Numbered from the stretch's first letter, positions 1 to 8,930 are shown. The stretch is DNA of 64,000 nt from Bacteroidales bacterium (GCA_016707705.1 JADJHD010000017.1:79006-143005), one strand, 5' to 3'. The notes: generated from the sequence alone by a model not told the origin. Program-made: numbers and translations.

Positions 1-543
1 GCCAGCGGTTCCATCTATGCCAGGGTGCTTTTCGATAAATTAAAGCAACTTGATGCACAGATTGATGAGTGCGGAATCCTGTTTTCCGACAATGCCAAAT
101 TGGTGTGGCAGCATGAGCTGGGGAATCGGGATTATGAAAATCTCCCCTTCAGCAGCTATAAATCCGATGATTTCTTTGCACCCTTTGCTTCCGGATCGGC
201 GGGATACGACAGCATGATTGTTTGTCCGTGCAGCATGGGAACCCTGGGCCGCATTGCTTCCGGCATCTCCAATGACCTGCTTACCCGGGCTGCAGATGTG
301 ATGTTGAAGGAACGGCAGAAATTAGTGCTGGTTATTCGTGAAACCCCTTATAACCTGGTGCATATCAATAATATGAAAACAGTCACCGAAGCCGGAGGGA
401 TACTTTGTCCAGCTACCCCTTCCTTTTACAGCAAGCCTTCTACTTTTGAGGAACTTGCTGCCACCGTAGTCGACAGGGCACTTAGCCTTGCTGGATTCAG
501 TATTAAGGGATATGAATGGGGGAAACAGGGTTCAGCAGACTGA
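1..543 (+). CDS. ubiX: UbiX-family flavin prenyltransferase, 5' end cut off by window
   Basis: The frame is open from base 1, so the true start lies upstream. The first visible residues (ASGSIYAR) match the Gly/Ser-rich FMN-binding loop at the N-terminus of UbiX/Pad1 proteins. The block CPCSMGTLGRIASGISNDLL and the later RETPYN and PATPSFY segments are family signatures. UbiX attaches a dimethylallyl group to FMN, making the prenylated flavin used by UbiD-type decarboxylases. It is a soluble dodecameric enzyme. About 180 residues are visible, so only roughly ten are missing. A GTG at base 25 is an internal codon, not the start. No ubiD is visible here. The identification is firm; the actual UbiD partner is unknown. 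Confidence 0.9.
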   Translation, partial: ASGSIYARVLFDKLKQLDAQIDECGILFSDNAKLVWQHELGNRDYENLPFSSYKSDDFFAPFASGSAGYDSMIVCPCSMGTLGRIASGISNDLLTRAADVMLKERQKLVLVIRETPYNLVHINNMKTVTEAGGILCPATPSFYSKPSTFEELAATVVDRALSLAGFSIKGYEWGKQGSAD

Positions 544-566
544 ACTTCAAATCTTACGGAAATCAT

Positions 567-1148
567 TTAAATTGAAGGATGCATCTTCGACAGGTCAAGC
601 TTGTCGGAAGGAAGAAGATCGTTATTGAGAATATAGGAAGGAAGCTGTCTGAATTTCAGGATCATATCCGGGTGAAGATTAGTCATTTCTGAGAAAACTG
701 TTATTTTCTCCTCCCCTGTTTTTCTGATCCATATCCGGTAAACATTCACCCGTTTGATGCGACGGCCGGTCCTGTGAACTTCAAGGTTTTCCTCAATTGC
801 CATTTCTTCAATGTCACTGAAAGGAACAAAGACCTCCATTTTGTCAGGATCTTTCTGAAGTGGAAAATAGGTTCCGACACCTCTGGGATATACCCTTACC
901 CCCATTATATAATCCTTACCATACTTGAATACAAAGCGTGATGTGGCAATAAACAATGCTACCGGAAGGCAAAGAATCAGGGCCGTCCATAATCCGATAA
1001 CATTCTCGAGGGAAGCCCATATTATGAAAATAGCCAGTGCAACTGCGAAAACCGCCGAAATGAGCCCTAATCCATTTTGAGAATTTTTTTCCCGGGCCGA
1101 GGGACATATTTCAAACATAATAGTTTCTTTTGGCTTTTCGGACATCAT
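567..1148 (-). CDS. Hypothetical membrane protein with two N-terminal TM helices
   Basis: The 193-residue protein has a short polar N-terminus, two closely spaced hydrophobic segments (about residues 28-48 and 50-70), then a soluble ~120-residue domain rich in beta-type sequence. That layout recalls bacterial PH-like (bPH) membrane proteins, but I see no diagnostic motif and give no function. Alternative starts are Met2 and Met11. It converges with ubiX with only 23 bp between the stops. The last codons overlap an imperfect palindrome (about 588-612) resembling the core of the 71-bp array at 55.4-55.9 kb, so the C-terminus may have been remodelled by a repeat. Confidence 0.6.
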   Translation of the reverse strand: MMSEKPKETIMFEICPSAREKNSQNGLGLISAVFAVALAIFIIWASLENVIGLWTALILCLPVALFIATSRFVFKYGKDYIMGVRVYPRGVGTYFPLQKDPDKMEVFVPFSDIEEMAIEENLEVHRTGRRIKRVNVYRIWIRKTGEEKITVFSEMTNLHPDMILKFRQLPSYILNNDLLPSDKLDLSKMHPSI

Positions 1149-1259
1149 TGTAATACTATGAACATCCGAAAAATATATATTGTAAAGCGTGAATTTCCCG
1201 ATGTCGGGTTATTAAAATATAAAGATACGACAGATCACAATCTTTTGATTGAACAGAGG

Positions 1260-2534
1260 TTACCAGTCAACTGCCTTTCTTCTAACCGGCATTGTCATAC
1301 AACGACATCCTCCACCTCCTCTTGAAAGTTCGGAGCCGTCGATGGTAACAACATATTTAGAATAATCGTTAATATTTGTCTTCCCGTGGATAACATCATT
1401 AGCCTTTATCACTGCATACCCATGCTGATTTAATTCATCAAGGGTGTGAATATTTCTTCCATATCCAACAACTTTTCCAGGACCTACAGCAAAGAAATTT
1501 GCTCCGCTGTGCCATTGTTCCCTTTCCTGGTTGATAACGTCTTTCTTCCCGCCACAGTATAGCAGTTCAAGATCCATTCCCAGCTCTTTAAGGACGGAAG
1601 GAATATTGTCGACTTCGCGGATGGATTTTACTTTCCCGTTATCAATATTGATATGGATGGTAAGGTATCTTGAAGGATGCAGAACCAAAGGCTCATAAAT
1701 CATGCACTGATTTTTGTCGAGGAAGGTAAACACCATATCCAGATGTATAAAGGATTCCGGATTGCTTGGAAGTTCCTGAACTATGATATGACGGTTAACT
1801 TTCTTTTTCCTATAGTATTCAATGATAAAATCTATTCCCCTTGAAGTAGTCCTGGGGCCTGTCCCAATCAACAGTATATCCTCCCTTGCTACAAGGAAAT
1901 CTCCTCCTTCGAAGCTGAACTCCTTGCAGAAATGACGGCTCTCCTCCGGATGTATGGTATGCGTTTTCAGAAGCGGGTGATGTGAAAAAATTGCATCCAT
2001 AATCAGGGATTCCCTGTCACGGATCCTGCTTGCCATCCTGCTGATAAGCACCTTGTCGAGAATTGCAACGGAAGCATCCCTCGTAAAAAAGAAATTATGC
2101 AGTGGCTCCACTGAATAGCGGTCCTTGCTCAGAAATCGGGTCAGGTTGTCCTTTCGCATTTCAACACCCTCGATCAGGGCGGTAGCAAGTCTTTCCGGCC
2201 TAAGCTGATGAAGGTCTTCAACGAGGAAATTCCCCTGTTTCTCCTGTTCGCATATCCTTGCAAGAATAGCATTCCTGGTATCAGCATCATTGAGTACATC
2301 TACCAAAAGATCCTTTACCTGAAATGTTTTGGTCACTTTTGAAAGAAAACCCTTGAATTGATTGTATTCCTTCAGGGCAACAGAAAGATTCAGAATATCG
2401 CTGTAGAGTGCCTTTTGAGCACTCGCCGGAGTCATATTCTCAACTTCAGGGCCGGGAGTATGAAGAATTACTGCATCCAATTCACCGATCTCAGAACGGA
2501 TGTCGACAGTCAAACTGGTCTGCTTTGGGGTCAT
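1260..2534 (-). CDS. arcA: Arginine deiminase
   Basis: Arginine deiminase hydrolyses arginine to citrulline and ammonia, the first step of the ADI pathway. The 424-residue length fits the family. Guanidino-modifying enzyme motifs are in order: the ELDAVILHTPGPE start (about 18-30), FTRDAS (150-155), FEGGD (208-212), the catalytic His region HLDMVF (264-269) and the C-terminal nucleophile region GGGGCRCMTMPVRR with Cys412. No ornithine transcarbamylase, carbamate kinase or arginine/ornithine antiporter is nearby, so the gene stands alone here and may serve arginine catabolism or acid/ammonia metabolism. Citrullinating relatives are less likely because the full ADI motif set and C-terminal Cys are present. 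Confidence 0.87.
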   Translation of the reverse strand: MTPKQTSLTVDIRSEIGELDAVILHTPGPEVENMTPASAQKALYSDILNLSVALKEYNQFKGFLSKVTKTFQVKDLLVDVLNDADTRNAILARICEQEKQGNFLVEDLHQLRPERLATALIEGVEMRKDNLTRFLSKDRYSVEPLHNFFFTRDASVAILDKVLISRMASRIRDRESLIMDAIFSHHPLLKTHTIHPEESRHFCKEFSFEGGDFLVAREDILLIGTGPRTTSRGIDFIIEYYRKKKVNRHIIVQELPSNPESFIHLDMVFTFLDKNQCMIYEPLVLHPSRYLTIHINIDNGKVKSIREVDNIPSVLKELGMDLELLYCGGKKDVINQEREQWHSGANFFAVGPGKVVGYGRNIHTLDELNQHGYAVIKANDVIHGKTNINDYSKYVVTIDGSELSRGGGGCRCMTMPVRRKAVDW

Positions 2535-2591
2535 AGTATGAGCTGTTGAACAAAGAGGTTTTGAAACCCGCTTATTAAAATAAAATGAAAA

Positions 2592-3536
2592 TCAAATATT
2601 TAGACTTCCATCCTGCAGAAAGCGGATATTCCTTTTCAGGCCTGCAAATTTAGCTCTTTTTACCGGAGATTTCCGGAACAATTTCCTGAATTGCTCTTCT
2701 TCAAGCTTTTCCCAGTCCTCCGGCAGCATTGAAATCAATTCCTGCGAAGGCTGAAACGCGGGGTCGGTGTTGGGAAAGGCATATCGGTTCCATGGACAAA
2801 CCTGCTGGCAGACATCACAACCAAAAATCCACTGGGAATAGCTGTTTCTGAAGGATTCTGGAATTTCAGATTTGTTTTCAATAGTCAAATAGGAGATACA
2901 TTTATTGGCGTCCACTATCCTTGCATCAGTAATTGCTCCGGTCGGACAGGCATCCATGCAACGGCTGCAGTCACCGCAATAATCACCTCCGAAAGGCTTG
3001 TCGTATTCCAGTTCCAGATCCGTTATCAACTCAGCAATGAAGAAAAATGAACCTTTCTTTCTGGAAATAAGCATGCTGTTTTTCCCTATCCAACCTAACC
3101 CGGCACGACTTGCCCAGGCTCTTTCCAGTACAGGTGCCGAATCGACAAAGCCCCTGATTTGAGTCCCGGGGAATTTTTCAGTGATTTCCGCAGAGAACTG
3201 GTTCAGTTTCGCCCTTATGACATCATGATAATCATGTCCGTAAGCATAGGCTGAAATCCTGTATTCTGCATCTCTGTCGAAAACTTCAGCAGGGGAATAG
3301 TTGTAAAGCATGACTATAACCGAACGGGCACCTTCCATAAGTTCCCTTGGATCAAGTCGTTTTTCCCTGTGGTTTACCATGTATTCCATACCTGCATTAT
3401 ATCCCATTTTCAACCACAAATCAAACCGTGGAGCTTCCTCTTCCAGATAATCTGCCGGCGCAATCCCACAGGCAAAGAATCCCATCTCGAGGGCTCTTTG
3501 CTTAACGAACTCTGTGTTGATGGAGATTTGAGACAT
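2592..3536 (-). CDS. queG: Epoxyqueuosine reductase QueG
   Basis: QueG reduces epoxyqueuosine to queuosine in the wobble position of GUN tRNAs, using a cobalamin and two [4Fe-4S] clusters. The sequence shows the N-terminal DUF1730-like domain, a VDSAPVLERA motif with the probable catalytic Asp132, a ferredoxin-type cluster CGDCSRCMDACP (Cys187/190/193/197), and the second set around Cys213 and CDVCQQVCPWN (Cys240/243/247). At 314 residues it lacks the C-terminal HEAT-like extension of the longer QueG forms, as in many Bacteroidota. It is transcribed away from arcA by 57 bp and lies downstream of ruvB on the same strand, separated by a G-rich simple repeat. Confidence 0.92.
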   Translation of the reverse strand: MSQISINTEFVKQRALEMGFFACGIAPADYLEEEAPRFDLWLKMGYNAGMEYMVNHREKRLDPRELMEGARSVIVMLYNYSPAEVFDRDAEYRISAYAYGHDYHDVIRAKLNQFSAEITEKFPGTQIRGFVDSAPVLERAWASRAGLGWIGKNSMLISRKKGSFFFIAELITDLELEYDKPFGGDYCGDCSRCMDACPTGAITDARIVDANKCISYLTIENKSEIPESFRNSYSQWIFGCDVCQQVCPWNRYAFPNTDPAFQPSQELISMLPEDWEKLEEEQFRKLFRKSPVKRAKFAGLKRNIRFLQDGSLNI

Positions 3537-3540
3537 GGGT

Positions 3541-3715
3541 GATTGCGGATTGCGGGTTGCGGATTACGGATTGGGGATTTAGACTGGGGGACTTTGAGAC
3601 AAGGGGACTGGGGGACTAGGGGACAAGGGGACTGGGGGACTAGGGGACTAGGGGACAAGGAGAATTGGGGACAAGGAGAATTGGGGACTAGGGGACTGAG
3701 GGACAAGGAGATTTA
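3541..3715. repeat. Low-complexity array: GATTGCG units then (GGGGACT)-type G-rich repeats
   Basis: Bases 3541-3578 are a degenerate run of GATTGCGG/GATTACGG heptads to octads. From about 3585 to 3715 the plus strand is built of 8-10-bp units such as GGGGACTG, GGGGACTA and GGGGACAA, with at least ten runs of four or more G. Short open frames cross it on both strands, but their translations are pure repeat (for example SPCPLVPQSP), so I do not call a gene. It lies between ruvB and queG. A shorter relative of the GATTGCG part lies at 9150-9178. Confidence 0.85.
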
Positions 3716-3762
3716 TAACAGTTAATTCCATAGCTGCAGAAACAAGGAACACCGAATCCCAA

Positions 3763-3804
3763 ACCCCGAACACTAGCAACTAACAACTAAACTACTAACA
3801 ACTC
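3763..3804 (-). repeat. Copy 1 of dispersed T/G-rich 3'-trailer element (after ruvB)
   Basis: On the minus (ruvB sense) strand this reads as TTAGTTG/TTAGTAG units followed by TTCGGGG. It begins about 31 bp beyond the ruvB stop. The same element in the same sense orientation follows the stop codons of the aldolase gene (7750-7811) and the xylose transporter (63569-63609). Confidence 0.7.
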
Positions 3805-3835
3805 AAAAAGGCACAATCTAGCCCACCGCAATCAG

Positions 3836-4864
3836 CTAAAAAAGCGACCCATTAATACTGGCTCTTGTTTTGCCAAGGTGGCGGTAGGCCTGATCGGTAG
3901 CTTCACGTCCGCGGGGAGTACGCATAAGGTATCCCTCCTGAATAAGGAAAGGTTCATAAACCTCCTCAATGGTGCCTGAATCCTCACCAACAGCAGTTGC
4001 GATGGTGGTTAATCCCACTGGGCCGCCCTTGAATTTCTCAACGATAGTCATCAGGATTCGGATATCCATTTCATCCAGTCCGTTCATATCTACCTGTAAA
4101 GCCGAAAGTGCATACTGGGCTATTGCAAGGTCAATGGTGCCATTACCCTTGATTTGGGCGAAATCACGGACACGGCGCAGCAACAGGTTTGCGATGCGTG
4201 GCGTTCCACGGCTTCGGCGGGCTATTTCAAATGCGGCATCCTCATGAATAGGCACCTTGAGAATATCAGCTGACCGGATTATAATTTTCTTGAGAGTTTC
4301 TGCATCGTAGTATTGCAGCCTTGAATTGATCCCGAAACGTGAACGCAGCGGCGCTGTAAGCAGTCCGGAACGCGTGGTAGCTCCCACAAGTGTAAAGGGA
4401 TTCAGTGCAATCTGAACACTCCTTGCATTGGGTCCGGTTTCAATCATAATATCAATCCGGAAATCCTCCATGGCAGAATAAAGATATTCCTCAACCACAG
4501 GACTCAAGCGGTGAATCTCATCAATGAAAAGAACATCATTCTTTTCAAGATTGGTAAGGAGTCCGGCAAGATCCCCCGGTTTATCCAGCACAGGTCCTGA
4601 AGTGACTTTTACATTCACTCCAAGTTCATTGGCGATAATATACGACAAGGTTGTTTTTCCGAGTCCCGGAGGGCCATGAAGCAGCACATGATCAAGTGCC
4701 TCTCCCCTTTGACGGGCAGCAGCAACAAAAACCCTCAGGTTGCTGAGTACGGCTGGTTGTCCGGCAAAACTTCCGAAATCAAGGGGGCGCAAGGCCTTTT
4801 CGATTTCCTTTTCGGCAGGACTTAGTTGATCGCCGGAGGCATCCAGATTTTTATTCAGCGACAT
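3836..4864 (-). CDS. ruvB: Holliday junction branch-migration ATPase RuvB
   Basis: RuvB is the hexameric AAA+ motor that, with RuvA, drives Holliday-junction branch migration during recombinational repair. The 342 residues match the family. Visible parts are the N-terminal RPLDFGSFAGQPAVLSNL region, Walker A GPPGLGKT (64-71), Walker B with VLFIDEIHRL (111-120), the ATTRSGLL sensor-1 stretch near residue 163, and the C-terminal winged-helix region ending in GREATDQAYRHLG. ruvA is not adjacent, which is common in Bacteroidota. The start Met has the usual polar lead-in. queG follows on the same strand after about 300 bp of repeats, so co-transcription is uncertain. Confidence 0.96.
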   Translation of the reverse strand: MSLNKNLDASGDQLSPAEKEIEKALRPLDFGSFAGQPAVLSNLRVFVAAARQRGEALDHVLLHGPPGLGKTTLSYIIANELGVNVKVTSGPVLDKPGDLAGLLTNLEKNDVLFIDEIHRLSPVVEEYLYSAMEDFRIDIMIETGPNARSVQIALNPFTLVGATTRSGLLTAPLRSRFGINSRLQYYDAETLKKIIIRSADILKVPIHEDAAFEIARRSRGTPRIANLLLRRVRDFAQIKGNGTIDLAIAQYALSALQVDMNGLDEMDIRILMTIVEKFKGGPVGLTTIATAVGEDSGTIEEVYEPFLIQEGYLMRTPRGREATDQAYRHLGKTRASINGSLF

Positions 4865-5009
4865 GGGATTGAACTTCTGATTTACAACAAAGGTAAGAAT
4901 TCCTGTTGAATCTGACTTTTACTGTTCCGCCCTTGAATTAAGGGGTGAATGATGGATGCCGTTCTAAAGAATTTTATAATTTAGCCTCATATTTCTAACC
5001 CTTCCAGCC

Positions 5010-5849
5010 ATGAAAGACATCCTTGTAGCCATTGATTTTTCGAAAGGATCTGCTCACGCTCTTGAATATGCAATAGATCTGGCGAATGTGGCGCAAAGCA
5101 ATGTTATCATGATCTGGGTTGATAACCTTCTCCCGATTGATTCTCAATTGGCAGCAGAAGCAGCAGAAGGCCGTGAAGAAGCTAAGAAAAACCTTGATGA
5201 GCTGGTTCAACATTACAAAGGTTCACTTAAACCAGGGAAACTCAGTTTCAAGATCAGGAAAGGGAAGGTATATCAGGAACTGGCTGCTCAGGCTAAAGCA
5301 TCCGATTGCAGTATGCTGGTCACCGGAACCCATGGTGTAACAGGTTTTGAAGAATACTGGATAGGCAGCAATGCAGCCAGAGTTGTTAGTTATTCACCCT
5401 GCCCGGTTGCCACTGTGAAATTCAATTACGAAATCAACCGTGGTATCAGGAAGATCATTCTCCCTATTGACCATACAACTCAAACTGTTCAGAAAGCACA
5501 CTTCACTGCAGCGCTGGCTAAAAGTCATGGTGCCGATATAAACATTCTGGCCCTTCACACTTCCCGCCTGAAAACAATGCAGCGGGTTGTCGACAATAAC
5601 GTGGCCAAACTAGAGAAATTCCTCACATCCCAGGGAATCAATTATATCATTGATACCATTATGACTGACAATCTGGCCAATACCATTATTGACCATGCCC
5701 GGCTCGTTGATGCTGATCTGATTGCAATTATGACGGACTGGCAAAATGAAGCGTCAGTGACAATACTTGGACAATTCGCCCAGCAATTGGTAAATTATTC
5801 ACCAGTTCCTGTTTTGAGTATCCCTCCAAAAGATCAGTTTATCCTTTAA
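5010..5849 (+). CDS. Tandem-domain universal stress protein (UspA family)
   Basis: The 279 residues hold two UspA folds, roughly 1-145 and 150-279. The first carries the full ATP-binding signature GTHGVTGFEEYWIGSNAARVV (G-2x-G-9x-G-S/T type). The second begins with KIILPID and lacks a clear glycine-rich nucleotide loop, so it is probably a non-binding structural domain. UspA proteins are soluble stress and energy-status proteins; the exact role is unknown. The first codons MKDILVAIDFS fit a standard start. Seventeen bases downstream comes a SPOR protein, then a second paralogue of the same design. Confidence 0.88.
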   Translation: MKDILVAIDFSKGSAHALEYAIDLANVAQSNVIMIWVDNLLPIDSQLAAEAAEGREEAKKNLDELVQHYKGSLKPGKLSFKIRKGKVYQELAAQAKASDCSMLVTGTHGVTGFEEYWIGSNAARVVSYSPCPVATVKFNYEINRGIRKIILPIDHTTQTVQKAHFTAALAKSHGADINILALHTSRLKTMQRVVDNNVAKLEKFLTSQGINYIIDTIMTDNLANTIIDHARLVDADLIAIMTDWQNEASVTILGQFAQQLVNYSPVPVLSIPPKDQFIL

Positions 5850-5865
5850 ACAGTTCTGAAATCTT

Positions 5866-6288
5866 ATGAATCTCCGCCTGTGGTTGCTTGTTTGCTTTAT
5901 TCTGTTCGGGATATCATGTCTTTGGGCACAGGAAGGCAATACCTCAGATGGCAAGGTAGAATATATCCAGGATGAGCGGATCGTAAAGATTGAGGAGCAA
6001 TACAAGAAGATGAACCAGCGTAGCCAATCCGTAGATGGATACAGGGTTCAGATATTCTTCGATTCAGGAAGCAACAGCAAGAAAAGAGCTTCCGATTCTA
6101 TGGAAGAATTCATTTCGAAATATCCCGGCAGCAGGGTATTTCTTTCATTTAAAGCTCCATATTACAGGGTCAGAGTTGGGAATTTCCGTACGCTTGCTGA
6201 AGCGGTAGGCTATCAAAAGAAAATTTTAGGCGACTATCCGAATGCATTTCCTGTAAAGGAGAAAATCAGCTTTAAAGAATTGGATTAA
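5866..6288 (+). CDS. Secreted SPOR-domain protein
   Basis: The 140-residue protein starts with a signal peptide (about 1-22, ending LWAQ). A SPOR domain spans about 58-135 (YRVQIFFDSGSN...YYRVRVGNFRTLAEA). SPOR domains bind septal or denuded peptidoglycan, so the protein probably acts in the periplasm at the cell wall. It lies 17 bp after the first usp gene on the same strand, suggesting one transcript. The functional link between the two is not evident from sequence. Confidence 0.8.
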   Translation: MNLRLWLLVCFILFGISCLWAQEGNTSDGKVEYIQDERIVKIEEQYKKMNQRSQSVDGYRVQIFFDSGSNSKKRASDSMEEFISKYPGSRVFLSFKAPYYRVRVGNFRTLAEAVGYQKKILGDYPNAFPVKEKISFKELD

Positions 6289-6386
6289 AAGAGTTTGAAA
6301 AAATATTTATCCCATTTTACACAATTATTTAATTATAAATCTGTTTTATTTACTGAATATCTTTTTACAAGGCGATAAGAAATTTC

Positions 6387-6417
6387 TTGCTTTTACAGTT
6401 CTTTTTCGTTACCTTAG
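6387..6417 (+). promoter_or_regulatory. Candidate Bacteroidota-type promoter for second usp gene
   Basis: TTG at 6387-6389 and TACCTTAG at 6410-6417 are separated by 20 bp, close to the Bacteroidota consensus (TTTG / ~19-20 bp / TAnnTTTG; last G-1 base is A rather than T). It lies 43 bp before the ATG at 6461. Confidence 0.45.
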
Positions 6418-6460
6418 CGAATAATTATAGTATTTTTAACCTGGAAGCCACACCCGAACT

Positions 6461-7312
6461 ATGAGTAATATAATTGCTGCCATCGATTTTTCAGACTGTT
6501 CGATCAATGCACTCGAGCATGCTGTTTCAATTGCAAACAAAGGAATTCTTGATTTGCATTTGGTATGGGTTAATAATCCAAGTATTACTAAAACTACTAT
6601 TTACTCTGATAATGCTTCGGAACTGATTGAAGAGATCAAGAAGCAGTTTGCCAAACTGATTGAAAAGTACAAACCGCTGCTACCCGAGAGCAACATTGAC
6701 TATGTGATCAGGGAAGGAAAGGTTTACAGGGAGATTCTGGATGAAGCCAGGGAGATGGAAAGCCTTTGCATTATAATGGGCACGCATGGTTCTTCAGGAT
6801 TTGAGCAGTTCTGGATTGGAAGCAATGCCAACCGACTGATTTCAGTGGCGCATTGTCCTGTGATTTCGTTACGCGCCGGTATCAGCGCCAAGCATCAGCT
6901 GGAAAGAATTGTAATGCCTATCGACAGCACCATTGATACCCGCCAGAAAGTTCCATTCACAGCATATCTTGCCCGACTATTCGATGCCGAGATCTATGTG
7001 GTTTCCGTTTATGCATCCAAATACAAGGCTATTCAGCGCAGGGTTGATGAATATACCGATCAGGTAATTGAATACCTCGAAGAAGAAGGAATTCCCTATA
7101 AAAGGGATACTTTGGTAGTTGACAATCTCACAACTTCAACCATCGAATATGCAAAGAAGGTTCGCGCCAATCTGATCAGCATTATGACAGAGCAGGAAAC
7201 CAGTCCCTTTAACCTATTGATTGGCCCCTATGCCCAGCAAATGGTTAACAATTCGCCTTTCCCGGTACTTAGTATTAATGCCAAGGAGACTTTGATTATG
7301 GCGTCGAGGTAA
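6461..7312 (+). CDS. Tandem-domain universal stress protein (second paralogue)
   Basis: The 283-residue paralogue of the protein at 5010 has two UspA domains. The first contains MGTHGSSGFEQFWIGSNANRLIS, the nucleotide-binding signature. The second starts RIVMPIDSTIDT and is degenerate in the loop. The two Usp proteins share architecture and several identical stretches (both have a GSNA box, an HCP/SPCP segment and a PFPVLSI/SPVPVLSI C-terminus), which points to an old local duplication around the SPOR gene. A separate promoter candidate lies upstream. The gene is followed by the 38-bp array and a strong terminator. Confidence 0.88.
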   Translation: MSNIIAAIDFSDCSINALEHAVSIANKGILDLHLVWVNNPSITKTTIYSDNASELIEEIKKQFAKLIEKYKPLLPESNIDYVIREGKVYREILDEAREMESLCIIMGTHGSSGFEQFWIGSNANRLISVAHCPVISLRAGISAKHQLERIVMPIDSTIDTRQKVPFTAYLARLFDAEIYVVSVYASKYKAIQRRVDEYTDQVIEYLEEEGIPYKRDTLVVDNLTTSTIEYAKKVRANLISIMTEQETSPFNLLIGPYAQQMVNNSPFPVLSINAKETLIMASR

Positions 7313-7318
7313 AAAAAA

Positions 7319-7616
7319 GATAAAAGTTAGGTCAAGATAAAAGACAAAAGGATAAAGACAAAAGTTGGGTCAACATAAAAGACAAAAGGATAAAGACAAA
7401 AGTTGGGTCAAGATAAAAGACAAAAGGCTAAAGACAAAAGTTGGGTCAAGATAAAAGACAAAAGGACAAAGACAAAAGTTGGGTCAAGATAAAAGACAAA
7501 AGGATAAAGACAAAAGTTGGGTTAAGATAAAAGACAAAAGGACAAAGACAAAAGTTGGGTCAAGATAAAAGACAAAAGGACAAAGACATAAGTTAGGTCA
7601 GGATAAAAGATAAAAG
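7319..7616. repeat. Tandem array, 8 units of 38 bp, purine-rich
   Basis: The marker GTTRGGTCAA recurs at 7326, 7364, 7402, 7440, 7478, 7516, 7554 and 7592, an exact 38-bp period. Each unit carries the core GACAAAAGGANAAAGACAAA. Almost every base on the plus strand of the unit is A or G. The array lies just after the second usp gene and before its terminator. The same core occurs on the minus strand in the array at 63735-63845. Confidence 0.92.
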
Positions 7617-7619
7617 AAC

Positions 7620-7637
7620 ATTCGCCAGTTGGCGGAA
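7620..7637. repeat. REP-like palindrome TTCGCCAGTTGGCGGAA
   Basis: This imperfect 17-bp palindrome belongs to the TCCGYCAGCTGRCGGA family also seen at 9240, 9372, 57964 and 63716. It sits between the 38-bp array and the terminator. Confidence 0.6.
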
Positions 7638-7658
7638 TAGTTAGACTCAGGATAAATG

Positions 7659-7698
7659 AAAACTGCCTGCTCCCTTGAAAGAGAGCAGGCAGTTTTTT
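7659..7698 (+). terminator. Rho-independent terminator, probably bidirectional
   Basis: A 12-bp perfect stem, AACTGCCTGCTC (7661-7672) with GAGCAGGCAGTT (7683-7694), has a 10-nt loop and a T-run to 7698. It ends the usp transcript. On the other strand the stem is followed by four T, so it may also stop transcription arriving from the minus-strand aldolase gene. Confidence 0.85.
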
Positions 7699-7749
7699 AT
7701 GTGATCTTGTTAGTTAAATTCGTGTTCAACCTTTACAACTTTGCACTCC

Positions 7750-7811
7750 GAACCCAGAACCCCGAACCTAAAACACTAACAACTAAAATACTAACAACTA
7801 GAAACTAATAA
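7750..7811 (-). repeat. Copy 2 of dispersed T/G-rich 3'-trailer element (after fba)
   Basis: Read on the minus strand, TTAGTTATTAG, TAGTTGTTAG and TTTTAGTTGTTAG units abut the aldolase stop directly and end in TTCGGGGTTC. It is related to the elements after ruvB and the xylose transporter. Confidence 0.7.
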
Positions 7812-8891
7812 CTAATTCCTGCCAACGCAGTTGAGGTCCTCGAAGGCTACCTTAAGACGTGTAACCATTGATTTCTGAGCTTCATTGAGCCATTTGCGGG
7901 GATCGTAGTATTTTTTATTGGGTTTATCTTCACCTTCAGGATTGCCAATCTGGCCCTGCAGATAACCTTCATTCTTCTTGTAGAAGTCAAGGATACCCTT
8001 CCAGGTAGCCCACTGAGTATCGGTATCGATATTCATCTTGATAACACCGTAGCTGATGGCTTCACGGATTTCCTCACGGCTTGAACCTGATCCGCCATGG
8101 AATACAAAGTTCACTGGTTTGGAAGCAGTTCCGAATTTCTGTTCGATATACTTCTGTGAATTGTTCAGAATAACCGGCTCAAGTTTCACATTACCTGGCT
8201 TGTAAACACCATGAACATTACCAAAGGAAGCAGCAATGGTGAATTTATCGCTGATCTTCATGAGTTCCTCATAAGCATAGGCAACATCCTCTGGCTGTGT
8301 ATACAATTTTGAACTGTCAACACCGCTATTGTCAACGCCATCTTCTTCACCACCGGTAACGCCCAATTCAATTTCAAGGGTCATTCCGATTTTGCTCATG
8401 CGGGTAAGGTAGTTCTTGCAGATTTCAATATTCTCAACCAATGATTCTTCGGAAAGGTCAAGCATATGTGAACTGAACAGGGGCTTGCCGAATTCCTTGA
8501 AATTCTTTTCACCGGCATCCAGAAGTCCGTCAATCCAGGGGAGAAGCTTCTTTGCAGCATGGTCAGTATGAACGATAACAGGAACACCATACATTTCGGC
8601 CATCATATGAATATGTCGGGCTCCGGAAACAGCACCGGCAATGGCAGCTTTCTCGCCATCGTTGCTAAGGAACTTGCCTGCATAGAAATGGGCTCCGCCA
8701 TTGGAGAACTGGATGATAACAGGTGAGCCAACTTCTTTGGCAGCCTGTAAAACTGAATTCACTGAATCGGTACCCACAACATTAACTGCGGGAAGGGCAA
8801 AATGATTAGCTTTAGCTAACTGGAAGATTTTTTGAACATCATCACCGGTGACAACACCAGGAGCAACGTTATCCAACACCTTGTCTGACAT
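7812..8891 (-). CDS. fbaA: Class II fructose-1,6-bisphosphate aldolase
   Basis: It cleaves fructose-1,6-bisphosphate to dihydroxyacetone phosphate and glyceraldehyde-3-phosphate, and runs the reverse aldol reaction in gluconeogenesis. The 359 residues equal the E. coli FbaA length. The zinc and catalytic residues fall at matching positions: Asp110/His111 in VHTDHAAKK, Glu174 in LEIELGVTGGEEDG, His226 in GNVHGVYKPG and His264 in FHGGSGSS. This is the class IIA type. The enzyme is cytosolic. It is monocistronic, with its own -7 box upstream and a trailer repeat plus terminator downstream. Confidence 0.96.
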   Translation of the reverse strand: MSDKVLDNVAPGVVTGDDVQKIFQLAKANHFALPAVNVVGTDSVNSVLQAAKEVGSPVIIQFSNGGAHFYAGKFLSNDGEKAAIAGAVSGARHIHMMAEMYGVPVIVHTDHAAKKLLPWIDGLLDAGEKNFKEFGKPLFSSHMLDLSEESLVENIEICKNYLTRMSKIGMTLEIELGVTGGEEDGVDNSGVDSSKLYTQPEDVAYAYEELMKISDKFTIAASFGNVHGVYKPGNVKLEPVILNNSQKYIEQKFGTASKPVNFVFHGGSGSSREEIREAISYGVIKMNIDTDTQWATWKGILDFYKKNEGYLQGQIGNPEGEDKPNKKYYDPRKWLNEAQKSMVTRLKVAFEDLNCVGRN

Positions 8892-8930
8892 AGTATTATG
8901 TTTTAGAATTAGAATTTTTCAAATGCGCCG

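Noticed and set aside
3410..3725. Open frames through the G-rich repeat
   Set aside because: The translations are simple Pro/Ser/Cys or Gly/Thr/Asp repeats, and the minus-strand one overlaps the queG start.
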